Shown piece after piece: positions 40,301 to 51,555 of a stretch of 64,000 nucleotides of DNA. The DNA is taken from NCBI GenBank assembly GCA_034687125.1, contig JAQGBZ010000128.1, positions 97,630 through 161,629 on the forward strand, written 5' to 3'. Numbering within the stretch: position 1 is the first letter of the stretch; every line of letters begins with the position of its first letter. A program made the position numbers and the translations under genes. The notes beneath the pieces are model-generated. The model was not told the origin of the DNA. It saw only the letters and a list, made by a program, of their open reading frames with translations, and did not search any database. This DNA is from Neelides folsomi (taxonomy: Eukaryota; Arthropoda; Collembola; Neelipleona; Neelidae).

Positions 40301-41828
40301 TACACTTTATTATTTTGACTCTCGCTTCTCCTTTCATTTCCATAAAGGTCTCCCAATCTCAATTCAACACAAATTTCTGAACCCATTCATCTGTACTCAG
40401 TCGTTATACATATATTTTTGCTTTTTATTTCAATTGTCTGTTAGTCTAATAATGAACTATTGTTTAAATAAATATTAAATATTGCAATTAAAAATCTTGA
40501 ATGAGACGTAAAATATGAATATTTTAAGAATATTTTGAATAATTGGTAGTAATCTAAATCTGAAATTTATACCTAATTCACAACTTCCTACCTAAACTAA
40601 TATATTGTCAAATTATGGGTTTGAATTCTTAGAATTTGATGTTGTAAAAATGCCCATTTTAAATTGATTCAATTAGTTACTTATGCTTGAATAGTGAAGG
40701 GGCTTTATTGTTATGTACTATCTGTATATGAGATAATCCACATAATTATATTATTTATGTGAACCAAAATATCTAATTCCAATTGCAACAAAGAAGCAGG
40801 AACTGGAAATACAAAAGCATAAAATCTGAGACTATAATTCCAGTATGTGGCATTTTTGTCATACTAAAGTGATATAGTAAAATATGAAGAATAAATTGTT
40901 CCTTGTTATGTTCACCAAACGTCTCATATTTCTCCCATAATTCCTTCGTTTACGTTCTCATGTTTGAAAAGGAAGGTCGGTCCGATTGGAATTTATTTGA
41001 ATTCCCTCCATCAAGGAACCATTCACTTCCTCATTTCTCCCTCAGGAGTCGTCGGGATTTTTAAACGAGAGGGAGTTTAAAAAGCGCAAGCGACAAGATT
41101 TTGAGTTTTATGCCCCAATGTTTCATTTTAAAGAGGGCAATTTGGGAGGGCATTGTGTGAGAGAACCAGCCGGTCAAATTGTTCGGCCGGACTTCAAATG
41201 GTCAAAGTAGGTGTGGGACTCATTGGAGGATCAAAAGAGAGGAAGAGCTGGATAATGAGGGACTCATATAGTTATCCTTCGGATGAATACACTCACCTCC
41301 AAGTCAATTGACGGCATCAAACCCCAATTTCTCTTCTCCTTCGACGAACGCCAACAAATCGAAGGAGGCCCGATTGTCCGACCAGGAGCAGCTGAGGGAA
41401 AATGACTTTTGAGAGACTTTGCACAAAGGCCCTCCACTTATTTGTCCCTTCAAATGATCCTTTATGAGCTCTTTAGAGGGTCAATCATGTCCAGGCCTCG
41501 CGGACCCTTTCTCTCATACCTCCGGTCAATTATATACGACAAGAGTCGTCGACTCCTTCCCGGGTCCTTCGCATTCCACCAAGAAACCTCCCGTTGTCCG
41601 GAGAAGAAGTGAAGCGTAAAAGTGGGCGAGGACCTTCGACCGTTCAATGCTATTTACCATATTATGATAAGCCGAAGAGCCCCTCAGACCCCTCAACCGC
41701 TTTCATGAATCGAGTCCCTCCTGGTCCCTTTTCTTCCCATGTACTTTGGGACGGGTACCTCTTGAGGTGAGTGAAGAAGTTCTACTAGAAATAACGTCCC
41801 CGTGCCATCCACGATGCTCAGTTTGTGC

Positions 41829-41853
41829 CGCGTGTGCTGGTCGTCATCACCTG
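41829..41853 (+). promoter_or_regulatory. Class C and E-box sites upstream of the HES gene
   Basis: CGCGTG at 41829-41834, a class C site of the kind bound by Hairy/E(spl) repressors, and CACCTG at 41848-41853, an E-box of the kind bound by proneural bHLH activators, lie about 140-160 bases before the ATG in a GC-richer stretch. Hairy/E(spl) genes are commonly autorepressed and activated by proneural factors, so the placement is sensible. Function is inferred from motif matches only. Confidence 0.35.
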
Positions 41854-41990
41854 AGGTTCTCTGCCTTCTTCATAACCAACCTGTCCCTTCCACTCATCAC
41901 GAGAGGCAAATCAGGTCAAAGGAACCACAGAGGCCAAAGAGTTACGAAGCCATTAAGCACCCTCATTAATAAACCACTGAGAGCCCCAAG

Positions 41991-43213
41991 ATGACGGCAA
42001 CAAATGACGGAGGGAAAGTGAGCTCGACAAACAAATCAAAAAGTTCAGAAAGTCGAAAGGTAAATTTCCTCATTTTCTCTTATATGTAGGATAATTAACG
42101 TTTTAAACATGAACTTATGGAATATGAGTTTATGAGCCTTTTATTCAAATTATTACAATGGCCCATTTTTTGTTATTTTTATTCTTTATCTGTTTTTCCT
42201 ATTTCATATTTACGTAACATTAAATATTTTATGCAGATTGAAAACAATAAAATATTATGTAAACTTGATAGTAAACTGGAAAAAAATTTTCCTACAGAAA
42301 ATCCCAATTTAGTAAAAACTCCATCATTTTCTTTAAAAGCTAAGTTTAGAGTGACTATGCATAGGTAGGCGGCGGCTATAAGTAGATAAACCAATAAATA
42401 AGATTTATTTCAAAGTAGATTGTCTTTCTAATGATGAGTATTATTGATTTTCAGATACGTAAACCACTGATGGAAAAGCGTAGGAGGGCGAGGATCAATC
42501 AAAGTCTGAATGAGCTCAAAAGAATACTTCTGGAGGCGAACGGAGCTCCAAATAGGAAAGAGGTGAGACAAAAATGTGAAATTCATTTTATCTCAAGAAG
42601 AAGAAAAACAAAGTTTGGGAAGCAAATCCCTGGTCCGTGCTTCGATGATGATTAGATTAGTTTCTCTCGCGGCAGGTTGGGTTTATAATTGAATGTGTGA
42701 TTTCAGGGGAGTCGACCTGCGAAGCTGGAAAAAGCCGACATCCTCGAACTCACCGTCCGACACTTGCAGAGTCTCGAAAAGAGCGGAAAGCCGAGGGATT
42801 TTCCCCTTCCGACTTCCGACACAGAGGAAGAAAAAGGAGAAATTCGGTTTCTTGATGGATTCGCGGAGTGCATTCGGGTCGTCTCCTCCTCTTTATCAAA
42901 AATGAGCGGAGGTGACGTAGAAAGAGACTTGGAAGAGAAACTCAGAGCTCACTTGGCAGATCTTCATACAACTCCAATTACAACTCCGAGTTCTGAATCT
43001 CAAACCAATTATTTCCTTCCGTCCAATGAAGATCAAATGGAATTTCCCATCATGGCCAGCAAAGACAAAAACACGGTTTTGGTTCCTACGCGGATGGCAA
43101 ACGGAGATTGGGCCTTTATTGTCAAGTGTGGGAAGAAGGGAGATTCGACCAAAGGCATCTTCAATCATAGTAATCATCACGACAATCCTCGGTTCATTTG
43201 GCGTCCATGGTAG
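41991..43213 (+). CDS. Hairy/E(spl)-family bHLH-Orange transcriptional repressor (HES)
   Basis: Nuclear DNA-binding repressor, 227 residues, three exons: 41991-42059, 42455-42562 and 42707-43213; all junctions are phase 0 and GT-AG. Residues 25-38 read RKPLMEKRRRARIN, the basic region with the proline that defines this family, followed by helix 1, a loop (NGAPNRKEGSRPA) and helix 2 (KLEKADILELTVRHLQ). An Orange domain spans about 107-145 (FLDGFAECIRVVSSSL). The protein ends WRPW, the Groucho-recruiting tetrapeptide. Such proteins act downstream of Notch or in segmentation and neurogenesis. The loop and length do not let me decide between hairy, deadpan and E(spl) orthology. It sits between two gene deserts, as developmental regulators often do. 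Confidence 0.93.
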
Positions 43214-43446
43214 ATTCATTTCTCATCCTATTCATGACTTCATATTATATTCCCTTTTTAGAATATTAATTATCTGTGATAAAACGAAAACACTTGTTCT
43301 CAATTGTTAAGTATTTTTCCTATGATCATCATATTTGCACTGTAAAATTTATCTTGTGAATTTTATTGTTCAATAAGTAAGGTATTGTTACACTTTGTAT
43401 TAATTAATTCTATTATTTATTAATGTATCAATCAAGTTGTAAAGAC

Positions 43447-43452
43447 AATAAA
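43447..43452 (+). terminator. Polyadenylation signal AATAAA after the HES gene
   Basis: AATAAA about 234 bases after the stop codon in an AT-rich 3' UTR. A weaker AATAAG occurs near 43373. Confidence 0.5.
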
Positions 43453-44166
43453 GTTTGAATTAACTAAGTATTTATTCTTATAAACAATGTTTAATCTCGC
43501 CAATAAAAGTTTTTTAAATAAACCAACAAGTAGCAAAGTAACTTTTTATTCCCAAATTATCTTATTTACAATAAATAGTCATTTATATATGGAATGCATC
43601 TGAAAACTTTTCAACATCAAATTACTTTAAATGAGCTTGGTGGGTGTGGGCAGAGTAATAAAATGATGATACCGAAAGGGAGAAAGAATTACTGAAAGTC
43701 AGAGTTTCTTTTCTCTCTTTCAGTGTGTGGTCTGATCTCTTTTGTCATTAGAAAGGATTGTAATGGGGAGAAGAAGGGGATTTGGGGAGTCTGTTCTTCT
43801 TAATTGTTCGTAATGAGTCGCGGATGTTCATTGGGCTTTTGGGGATAAAAAAGAAGCGTCTTATGGGGCCCAGACAAAAAAGGGACGACAACTCGGCTCA
43901 GAGTGAGACAAATGGGGATGAGGAAGAAAGCACGTAAATTGGCCTGCATTCATTTTTTGCTAGAGGTTAGCTCGTAATAGTTGGAGCAATCATTTCATCT
44001 CATGGTTTTTCTTCATGTCTGAAGCACGCTGCTACTTCTTCAAATTATGAATGGTGAGGAGACGGGGAAAGAGCAAGAGATTTCCTCAATGGGATCCGCT
44101 CCGCTCTCCGACCAAACCACTTCTCTCTGGTCTTCTCAAACTCCCCTTCAATTCCATCTGATTCAT

Positions 44167-44193
44167 GTGGGAATCACGCGTGGACATCGCGTG
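44167..44193 (+). promoter_or_regulatory. CSL-like plus double CGCGTG module 1
   Basis: GTGGGAA at 44167-44173 (core of a CSL/Su(H) site), then CGCGTG at 44178-44183 and CGCGTG at 44188-44193, all on the same strand within 27 bases. CGCGTG is the class C site of HES repressors. The order and spacing match the cluster at 51517. The base after GTGGGAA is T, so the CSL match is not perfect. Confidence 0.3.
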
Positions 44194-44569
44194 TTCTTCA
44201 TTCACACTTCATCTCAAGATCCAAACGAATCCTTAAAACTGTCTCTAAGATATATAATAAGAGAATATATAATAAGAGTATATGATAAGAACTCTATATA
44301 TATTAACTATATATAATAAGAGAACACGAAATCTGTAATGCAAGTACGAGTATACCATAATTAACAACATACAACAATATTCCCTGATTCCCTGTTACAT
44401 ACATTGATAGAGCATTACTGACCATGACTTCTTAATTTGTAAATGAAGCAGTTAATTTATGATTATCTCTGTCAATAATCCTCAAAGGCAATACATTTCG
44501 AAAAACTAATCAAATGGATAAATCAAGGTACAATGATAATTAAAGCAACTTCATTCAAGAAATACGAAA

Positions 44570-44649
44570 TACTAGGTGGGCCATAAGTATCTTTCTTTTT
44601 TAAATAAACAATCGCATAAAATAGAAAGATACTTATGGCCCACCCTGTA
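44570..44649. repeat. 80-bp hairpin element B (mariner-like MITE)
   Basis: TA-flanked 80-base palindrome with ends TACTAGGTGGG and CCCACCCTGTA. The stem pairs GGGCCATAAGTATCTTTC (about 9-26) with its reverse complement. It has the same length and centre as the element at 34010-34089, with compensating stem changes. Confidence 0.7.
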
Positions 44650-46261
44650 AATAAGTTTAAACGAGATGAATAGAGTACATACTGATATAGCATTACTTAT
44701 TATTGATATAACTACTAAAGTGAAATATATTGTAATATACCTTATATGTACAGATACAGATATGTAATGATTATATTATGAACTATTATTTCAGAACTTT
44801 GTTATAGTATGAGTATAACTACTTTTAAAATTGCATAAACTCAAACTTAATTATAGGAGAGGATGTTAAAAGAACAAAATGCTAGTTGGACGTGCATAAA
44901 AACCATGGATGATTGGTTTTATTCGATCATCCAACATCCGCTTAATCGATGATATAAAAATTTTATGGAAGTGAGCTTGCAGTTTGCACATTTTTAAATC
45001 CATACGGAAGTCCAATATTTGAACATGTCATTTTAAATCACAAAATATTTTTTAAATCTTGCTTTTAGTCATACAAGAACTTATCTATCTATTTATTTTA
45101 CCAACACGCTTATACTCTCCATGTTTTTTGAATGGAAGCTAAAGGAATTGAAAAGGCGACTGGCGTACTTAAAGTTGAGAGGAAAGTGACGTTGTACCAA
45201 AAACGAAGAGAGGCTTAAAAGTCCTTTAATACATGAAAGCCAAGTGCATTTACTATATGGATGCTCATATAGGATACATGGGAGAAGCGAGGGAGTGATG
45301 ATTGTTAGTCAAAAGTGACCTTCTCTTGACGTCTTTTCAAAAATCGTTGAAGTTTAACGAGTCGACTTTCTACGAGTATCTCTGTGAGTCTCTGAGGGGA
45401 AATCTCCCTTTATGAATGAATGGAGAGTTGAATGAGTTCCTTTCATGTCCACTGATTGCTCAGGTCATAAATATCGCTAATGCGGCGTGGAGAATACTTC
45501 ATACATATACACAGGGCTCTTGTACCTTGCGGGCGATGATATCCAAATGTGTGTGGACGTCTTCTCCTCCCTCCACGCTCCGACGGTTTTATCCCGTGAA
45601 GTCAATAATGAAGGCGAGTGGAGGGACGGAGGAGCAAAACATCGATTCCACTTCCGTCGTCCTTAGCTGGTGCCGTGATAAGAAAAGATGATGATTATCA
45701 TCATCATCATCTCCTCATGATCTTCCTATGACGAGAGGTCCTGGGGCTTCTGCCCTCCCCGTGTCCACTCGTCCCTCACCCACGTCCCAATCCGTCCCTG
45801 CCCACCACGCTTCAACAACTCCGGCAAAATAATTTCCACCACACTCGTATTAAATTCTCCCTCCTCTTCCTCCAGCCAAAAAACTCGATTTCCCTACGCA
45901 AGCAATCTGACGGACAAATTAAAACTGTTTGGTTCACTGAGTTCCTGGGATTTTAAACCATGTTAGATTTTAATCAACCTTATTCGCCTACACATATAAC
46001 ATTCTTTGGTTGCGTTGCTCGCGAATTCTTAAATTCCAAAGTTCTCTATCACAATTTAGAACTTTCCGTATGTATGTATTGCTTGTATCAAATTCATATT
46101 AAAACAAAATTTATTATCATAATATTCATCATGTTAATATTCACATCTTCCTATATATATATATATCTGTAATAATATAATATTACATAAGTAACAGAAG
46201 AAAAAAATCACAATTACCATATTTTCTTTCTAAAATATACTGAAATCACTTGAAACGAATA

Positions 46262-46599
46262 ATGATTTTTCTCCAAATCTTCTATGCCCTCTTCTTCGTA
46301 TCATTGACTGCTTCATACCAACATGCCGGACTAGGAGAAAAATGTAGCGGGTATCCAGATCCAAATAAGCATCCCAATTATACAAGACCTCCTGATTTCA
46401 TATATTGTAGACCAAACAATCAAGAAAATCTTTATTGAGCAAAAGATTGCGTAGGTATGCAGGATATATGAAAAGGGTAAGCCATTCTGCCAGATCACTA
46501 TTGGAAATGGAGGTCAAGTTGAAACTTTTCTTGCTCGTTCCAATGGTGAAGATAATTGGAAAAATTCTTTAGTAAAACAAATTTGTATAAGTGTATGAT
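46262..46599 (+). pseudogene. Broken small secreted Cys-containing protein, family unknown
   Basis: ATG at 46262 opens a frame with a clear signal peptide (MIFLQIFYALFFVSLTAS) followed by a short region with two cysteines (EKCSGYPDPNKHPNYTRPP...IYC), ending at a TGA at 46436-46438. After it, a second open stretch in another frame runs to 46599 with KGKPFCQITIGNGG and ends KQICISV, adding two more cysteines. No splice donor explains the frame change: the only GT...AG nearby would be about 12 bases. I therefore read this as a single intronless secreted-protein copy broken by a stop and a frameshift. An AATAAA follows near 46638. The family is not recognised. Confidence 0.4.
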
Positions 46600-47787
46600 A
46601 CATTATAATAGTAAAAATTTATAAATGTTGATCATAAATAAAAACGAGAATATTTTAATCAATTTACTGAAATAATACTTATTTTAAAATCTACTTTACT
46701 ATTATATTATGCTATTTCTACTTAAAACACTGTAAATGTGAAATTAGCTTATGTAATTGTCTCTTTAAGTTGTAATTATGAAAGACCTTGTTGCATTTAA
46801 ACAGAATTTCTAGTAGATAAAAGAAGAGATTAAAGAGCGGAAGGTGATCATACACGTTTAATATATTCTTACAAGGCAGTTTAATGTATTTACAAAATAT
46901 TTGTGAGAAGAAAGGCTTATTAAGACTGTAAAGAAGGGGAGAGTTTCTTGTACGCGGCCGAAGGGATAATCCGTCCTAATCTCCAGGAGCCCATCGTCGG
47001 ATGAGACGAGTGTAAATTCCAAGTGTAACACACTCTCTCCCGTGTAATTTGAGTAGACTGGGATAAGATTTGGAGAACTCTCAGGTTGAGAGACTGACGC
47101 GCGGAGAAGAAATCCAAAGGTGGGGAATAATTGAGCTGTTTACAAGTAGTCGGTGAGGCGTACTTGACATACATCTTATTAGAGCACAAGAAGCCTTGGG
47201 TCACCTTTGGTTTCCCAAACTTCCACGGATTACCCGCAGAATATGGCATTACACTTATTGGTATACTATACCCGTCTTTGTACGATATTCATTCCAAGTT
47301 GGATTCTGGATATATCAATCTTTACCACAATGTTTGCCATATCTTTAAGCTCAAAAAGTGCTTAAATTCATGAACTGGCATAAAGTCTCATATGAGAATG
47401 TACTTATGAGATGAATGTATATGACGTGCTTTGTGAACTGAGTTGAAGACTAAAGAATAAAGAACATTATGAGCATTACGATTTTTAAATAGAAAATACA
47501 AAAATTACAATCTTCTTATAAACTCCCCCAAAGGTTCAAAAATTCGACCTCAAATCCACTAATAAATAATTCCTCCTTTCAATTTTTAGGTAGAAAATGG
47601 ATTTATGGTTGTATGGAAGTATTATTAACTTATTTTTCTAAAGAAATTATGAATCGGGTCAAAAACTTATTTAAAAATAATGCTAGAAGTATCAATGACT
47701 TAACCATTAAAAACATTTTATAATAGAAAAAGGTCTTTAATAAAGTGATTTCATGCTAAATACCAATTTTAACCCTTTTATAGGAAT

Positions 47788-47890
47788 TGGTATACGTGTG
47801 TTACCACCTTGTGTTATTTTCTGGGCTGGTATAAATGCTTTACCAACTATAAATCCCTTTAATTTATGGAATGGTAAAGATGCGTTACCA
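47788..47890. repeat. Three copies of TGGTA-N9-TACCA
   Basis: TGGTATACGTGTGTTACCA (47788-47806), TGGTATAAATGCTTTACCA (47827-47845) and TGGTAAAGATGCGTTACCA (47872-47890). Each is 19 bases with exactly nine bases between the inverted pentamers, and the middles are also similar. A further TACCAATT...AATTGGTA palindrome overlaps the first copy (47761-47792). The copies start 39 and 45 bases apart. Confidence 0.7.
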
Positions 47891-50800
47891 TCTAAAATCT
47901 ATGTAAAATCACTGTTTCCAAATGCACATTTTAAAATTATCTCCCATATTATTGATAAATCTCATTTCAATTTCTTCCCACAAAAATAAAGGTTTTTTCA
48001 AGCAAGATTTTCCACGCAGAAGGGTTAATATCAATTCTTGATCGCTATAAACTATAAATGACATCAATAATTTTTTCGCTACAAAATATCATATAGTATA
48101 TTAAAAATATTTCATAAAGACGACAATTTTAAATAAAAGCGTGTGTCTTGGAGTGTTCCAAGATTTGAGAAATATTTTTCTCAATAAGAGATCGAGTAGA
48201 TTGGAGTGATGAGGCTATCTGGTCATTTGAACTAATGAGTTTGATATAAGATACTCTTGAGGTTTTGACCGCAGGACGTCTGATGAGCTTGCCGACGACG
48301 TAGTGGGCGAAAGACTTGAATTGAGAGTTCCTTGAGAGAAATGGTGAGTTGAATGGATGAACGAACATATTGAACATCGACGGAGGAGAGATTTACCCAA
48401 ATTTACCCATAAAGTGCTCATTGGAGCATCTGAAGGGACGAGGAAGTTGGGGCTCGTTGGGTTGTAAGCCGTAAGCCTGCCATAACGATAGGTCATGCCA
48501 TTGTGAGCTTAAGGTTTTGAGGAACGCTTTTCAAGACCACCAACTCAATATCCACGACACTAACACAATATCCTTAAATCTTTTTATTATCAACCTACTT
48601 CGCCCCAACAGACTTCCCCAAGATCTCTATCACTCTGTCAAAAATATCAAAATTGTTGAAAAATCCATAAGGAACTCTTTTTACCTTTTTGGAGGAAAAA
48701 CCGTGTTTTTATTCTCAAAGTTCCTCCACGAATCGAGAATGTGAAAGGTTCTTTTTAAGAACCCAAGTTACTTCCAACGCATTATTATTATTTATTATCT
48801 TCGTCCATCTTCGTTTTGACCCGAGTCTTAAAAAAGGATTCGTGGTTGGTTCGTGAAAGGATTTGGTCGCGAGGAATGGACGGTGGACGTCTGTCACTTC
48901 AATTCACTTTTTCCTCAAACGCACCTTTAACAAAATACCTCTCGCTCATTTTACCTCTTCCGAGTATTCTTTCAACATAACAAATAGTATCTGTAATACT
49001 GTATATTATACAAACTTATGAATACTACTCTTACATACATACATGTATGAGAATATTTCGAGACTGATAATCTAACAAGATAAAAATTGTTTTTTAAAAC
49101 GTATTTTTCAAGATGAAAGGAATCTTCTCAGATTCAATATTCTTCTGAAATGAGAGATTTTTGCTCGAATAAACAAAAAGCCTTTCGTAGTTGTTTATCC
49201 TAATCTAATAATCTGTAAGAGTTTGAATAATGTTTGTATCAAAATACATATCAAACTTTTTATGAGATCAAATGAATATTTATTTTTTGAAACATCAAAC
49301 CATGAATGAATATTTTATCTTTTTATACTTACAAATAAATATGTATACAGATGAAACATTTTGATGTTTGTAATATATCTGTGCTACCAAGCTGTTTTCT
49401 CAGAGAAAACTGTAAATACGAGATCGTATGATAGAATTTGAAACAAATTGTGTTTTACTAAGAACAGTCGCAACATAAAATTCATATTTTAATGTAATTA
49501 AATATACAAAATCGATACAAATATTTGCAGTAGTGGTCTATTGAATATCCAATGACCATTGAAATAAATAATGTTGAGCATTATACCATACTTATATGTA
49601 TGGGGAAAGCTTCCAAGCTGTTTAAAGTCCTTTCCAAATGAGAGTGAATGAACTAATGAAATGTAGTAGAGATAATCTTGACTGAAAGAAGAGCTTTGAT
49701 GTGAGGAGTGAAGGATTATCACACCTTTGGTGGACATTCCGCCTCCAAGAAGAGGGCAAAGGCCATTTTACTAATGAATGAGGATGGCTCAAATGGAACA
49801 CCGTTCCTTCTCACGCTTCACAATTATCACAATGGACAACATGTGTCCTCTCCATGTATCATATCTCCTACTTTCTGCCCTTCTCTTAATGGATACTTCG
49901 GATTACAGTTTCCGCCGAAGTGGACACGAGATACAAAACGTGTGTGTGAAGGACTTATCACACTTTCTTATGTTCATTCGACGTGTCGGAACATGGGCTC
50001 ATCCTCTAAGGAAATCAATGAAACCGACACCTAGGAAAGTTCTCGGAGCTTCCTCAAACATATCTCAATATAATGCGTCCTTTAACCAAGCTTTTATGAA
50101 TGAAAACACTTTTATAAAAGCAAAGGTCTTTAATAAAACCAATGCAAAATGGGCTTATTATCCTCGCTCTAGGCAAATATCTTGGTTAACAGTGCGTAGA
50201 TGTTTGCATTGGTTGAAGCTCCTATACTTAAATCTATTATTCTAACCTTTAAAATTGGAATATAGCAAATATAAAATAATTGAATGAAGGTTACTTTTGT
50301 ACGCTTCTGGAAAATGCTTATACTTACCCAGACCCAGGTATATTTATGTATGTAAATTATTTAAAACCTTTACATACAGGCATGTCCCTGATATTTAAGT
50401 TTTGAATCAATTTTCCACTACATATATTACCATACTTGTAAAGGGTAGGTGATTGACAATGCCACCGATGTATCGCATTGCTATTGGGTGTTGGACCACT
50501 TTAATTTAATAATAAACTCAAAAGGGCCGACACTTGCTTTGGTTTGAACTTTACAATTAATACCGTTCTATCAGTTTAACATTTTAAGCACGCTTCAGTT
50601 AGTTAATTTAGTTTGTATTCATTGTCAACGTGTATTTATGTACCGGCTATACATATTTAGTAAGTATTTAGCATCCTACATACCAATAAAAGTATTCAAT
50701 TCAGGTGAATAGCTCTAAAATTATTTTTAGCTCGTTGCCTTTTAAGGTATCAACTATCCAAATTCATTAATAAAAGTAAGAAATTCAGAGAAAATGTGTT

Positions 50801-51516
50801 CGAAGTTCAGTCCTCCATTCATCAATAGACACGATATAATAGAAAGCTTTGAAAAGAGTTGAATAGGATACTCTTAAAAACACAGCGATTTATGTATATA
50901 CACTTACTTTTCCCATCGTATAATATTCTAAATGCAAAGGGTCAATACTTTCTAGTCAAAGTCAAATATTAGGAATTGGCCTTTTGGTAATGAATTAGTA
51001 GCCCATTAAAGGAATGAGATTCTTTTTTGAAAATGCCTTTTTATCATACAACATTTTTCTCAATAAATTCTAGTAATAAATGTTTTTCTCGAGTATTTTA
51101 TTATAATAATGGAGAACAAATTGCATCACCTTCGTAGAATTTATTAACGAACAATTGCAATGAACCTAAAAATAATAAAAGGCACTGACTCAGAGATTGA
51201 AATAAGTGATTAGTTTTTTGGCATGAAGCTCGAAGGGAAAGAGCATAAAAGAATGAAAATGGAGTAATGGGGAAAAATAGAATTAGCTAATAATGATAAT
51301 TATAGGGTTGAGAGATCGTTAAGACCAGAAGGTAAACAAATATCCATAAATAAAGGTCTCCTGAAGACGCTCTCAAAGATGTTCTTCAAGATGCACTTGA
51401 TGCTGAGACGTAAAAAAGGTCGCCTTGGGGCCGGATGTGGGCTCCTCAAATTGTCCTCCACTTTACATGGCGGGGTGTAAATCACCTCGGTCGGTGGCAA
51501 AAAAGGGTGGCGAGAG

Positions 51517-51555
51517 CGTGGGAAAGCCAACGCGTGGTTCTCGCGTGTTCACTTG
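51517..51555 (+). promoter_or_regulatory. CSL site plus double CGCGTG module 2
   Basis: CGTGGGAAA at 51517-51525 is a full match to the CSL/Su(H) consensus YGTGRGAAM. It is followed by CGCGTG at 51531-51536 and 51542-51547 and by an E-box-like CACTTG at 51550-51555. The cluster lies in a GC-rich island in the desert 8.3 kb 3' of the HES gene and 2 kb 5' of DDX54, and resembles the module at 44167. Confidence 0.35.

Larger units (their letters stand above)
32982..41400. other. AT-rich gene desert with small foldback elements
   Basis: No coding exon recognised. Contents that can be named are three foldback elements (33634-33732, 34010-34089, 37134-37391), a GAT-type simple repeat near 36917-36945, and stretches rich in TACATA/TACCTA words. 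A moderately GC-rich patch begins near 40960 and leads into the region upstream of the HES gene. The open frames at 35215-35550 and 38327-38734 have biased AT-rich composition and no family resemblance. Confidence 0.55.

Noticed and set aside
44047-44316. 89-codon open frame after the HES gene
   Set aside because: Ends in low-complexity AT-rich sequence and has no family resemblance; it overlaps the CSL/CGCGTG module, which explains the GC-rich part better.
43740-45060. Possible tRNA or small RNA gene in the HES desert
   Set aside because: No A-box/B-box pair or cloverleaf could be assembled; the only strong hairpin is the 80-bp transposon-like element.
45416-45691. 91-codon open frame with initiator ATG in a GC-rich island
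   Set aside because: Composition changes to GAT/CAT repeats at its end, there is no domain and no splice support.
46920-47249. 109-codon minus-strand open frame
   Set aside because: It lies in a GC-rich island without a promoter, splice partner or recognised motif; an enhancer or noncoding exon is as likely.
48129-48496. Two overlapping minus-strand open frames of 82 and 93 codons
   Set aside because: Two frames open over the same stretch argues for composition rather than coding; no domain seen.
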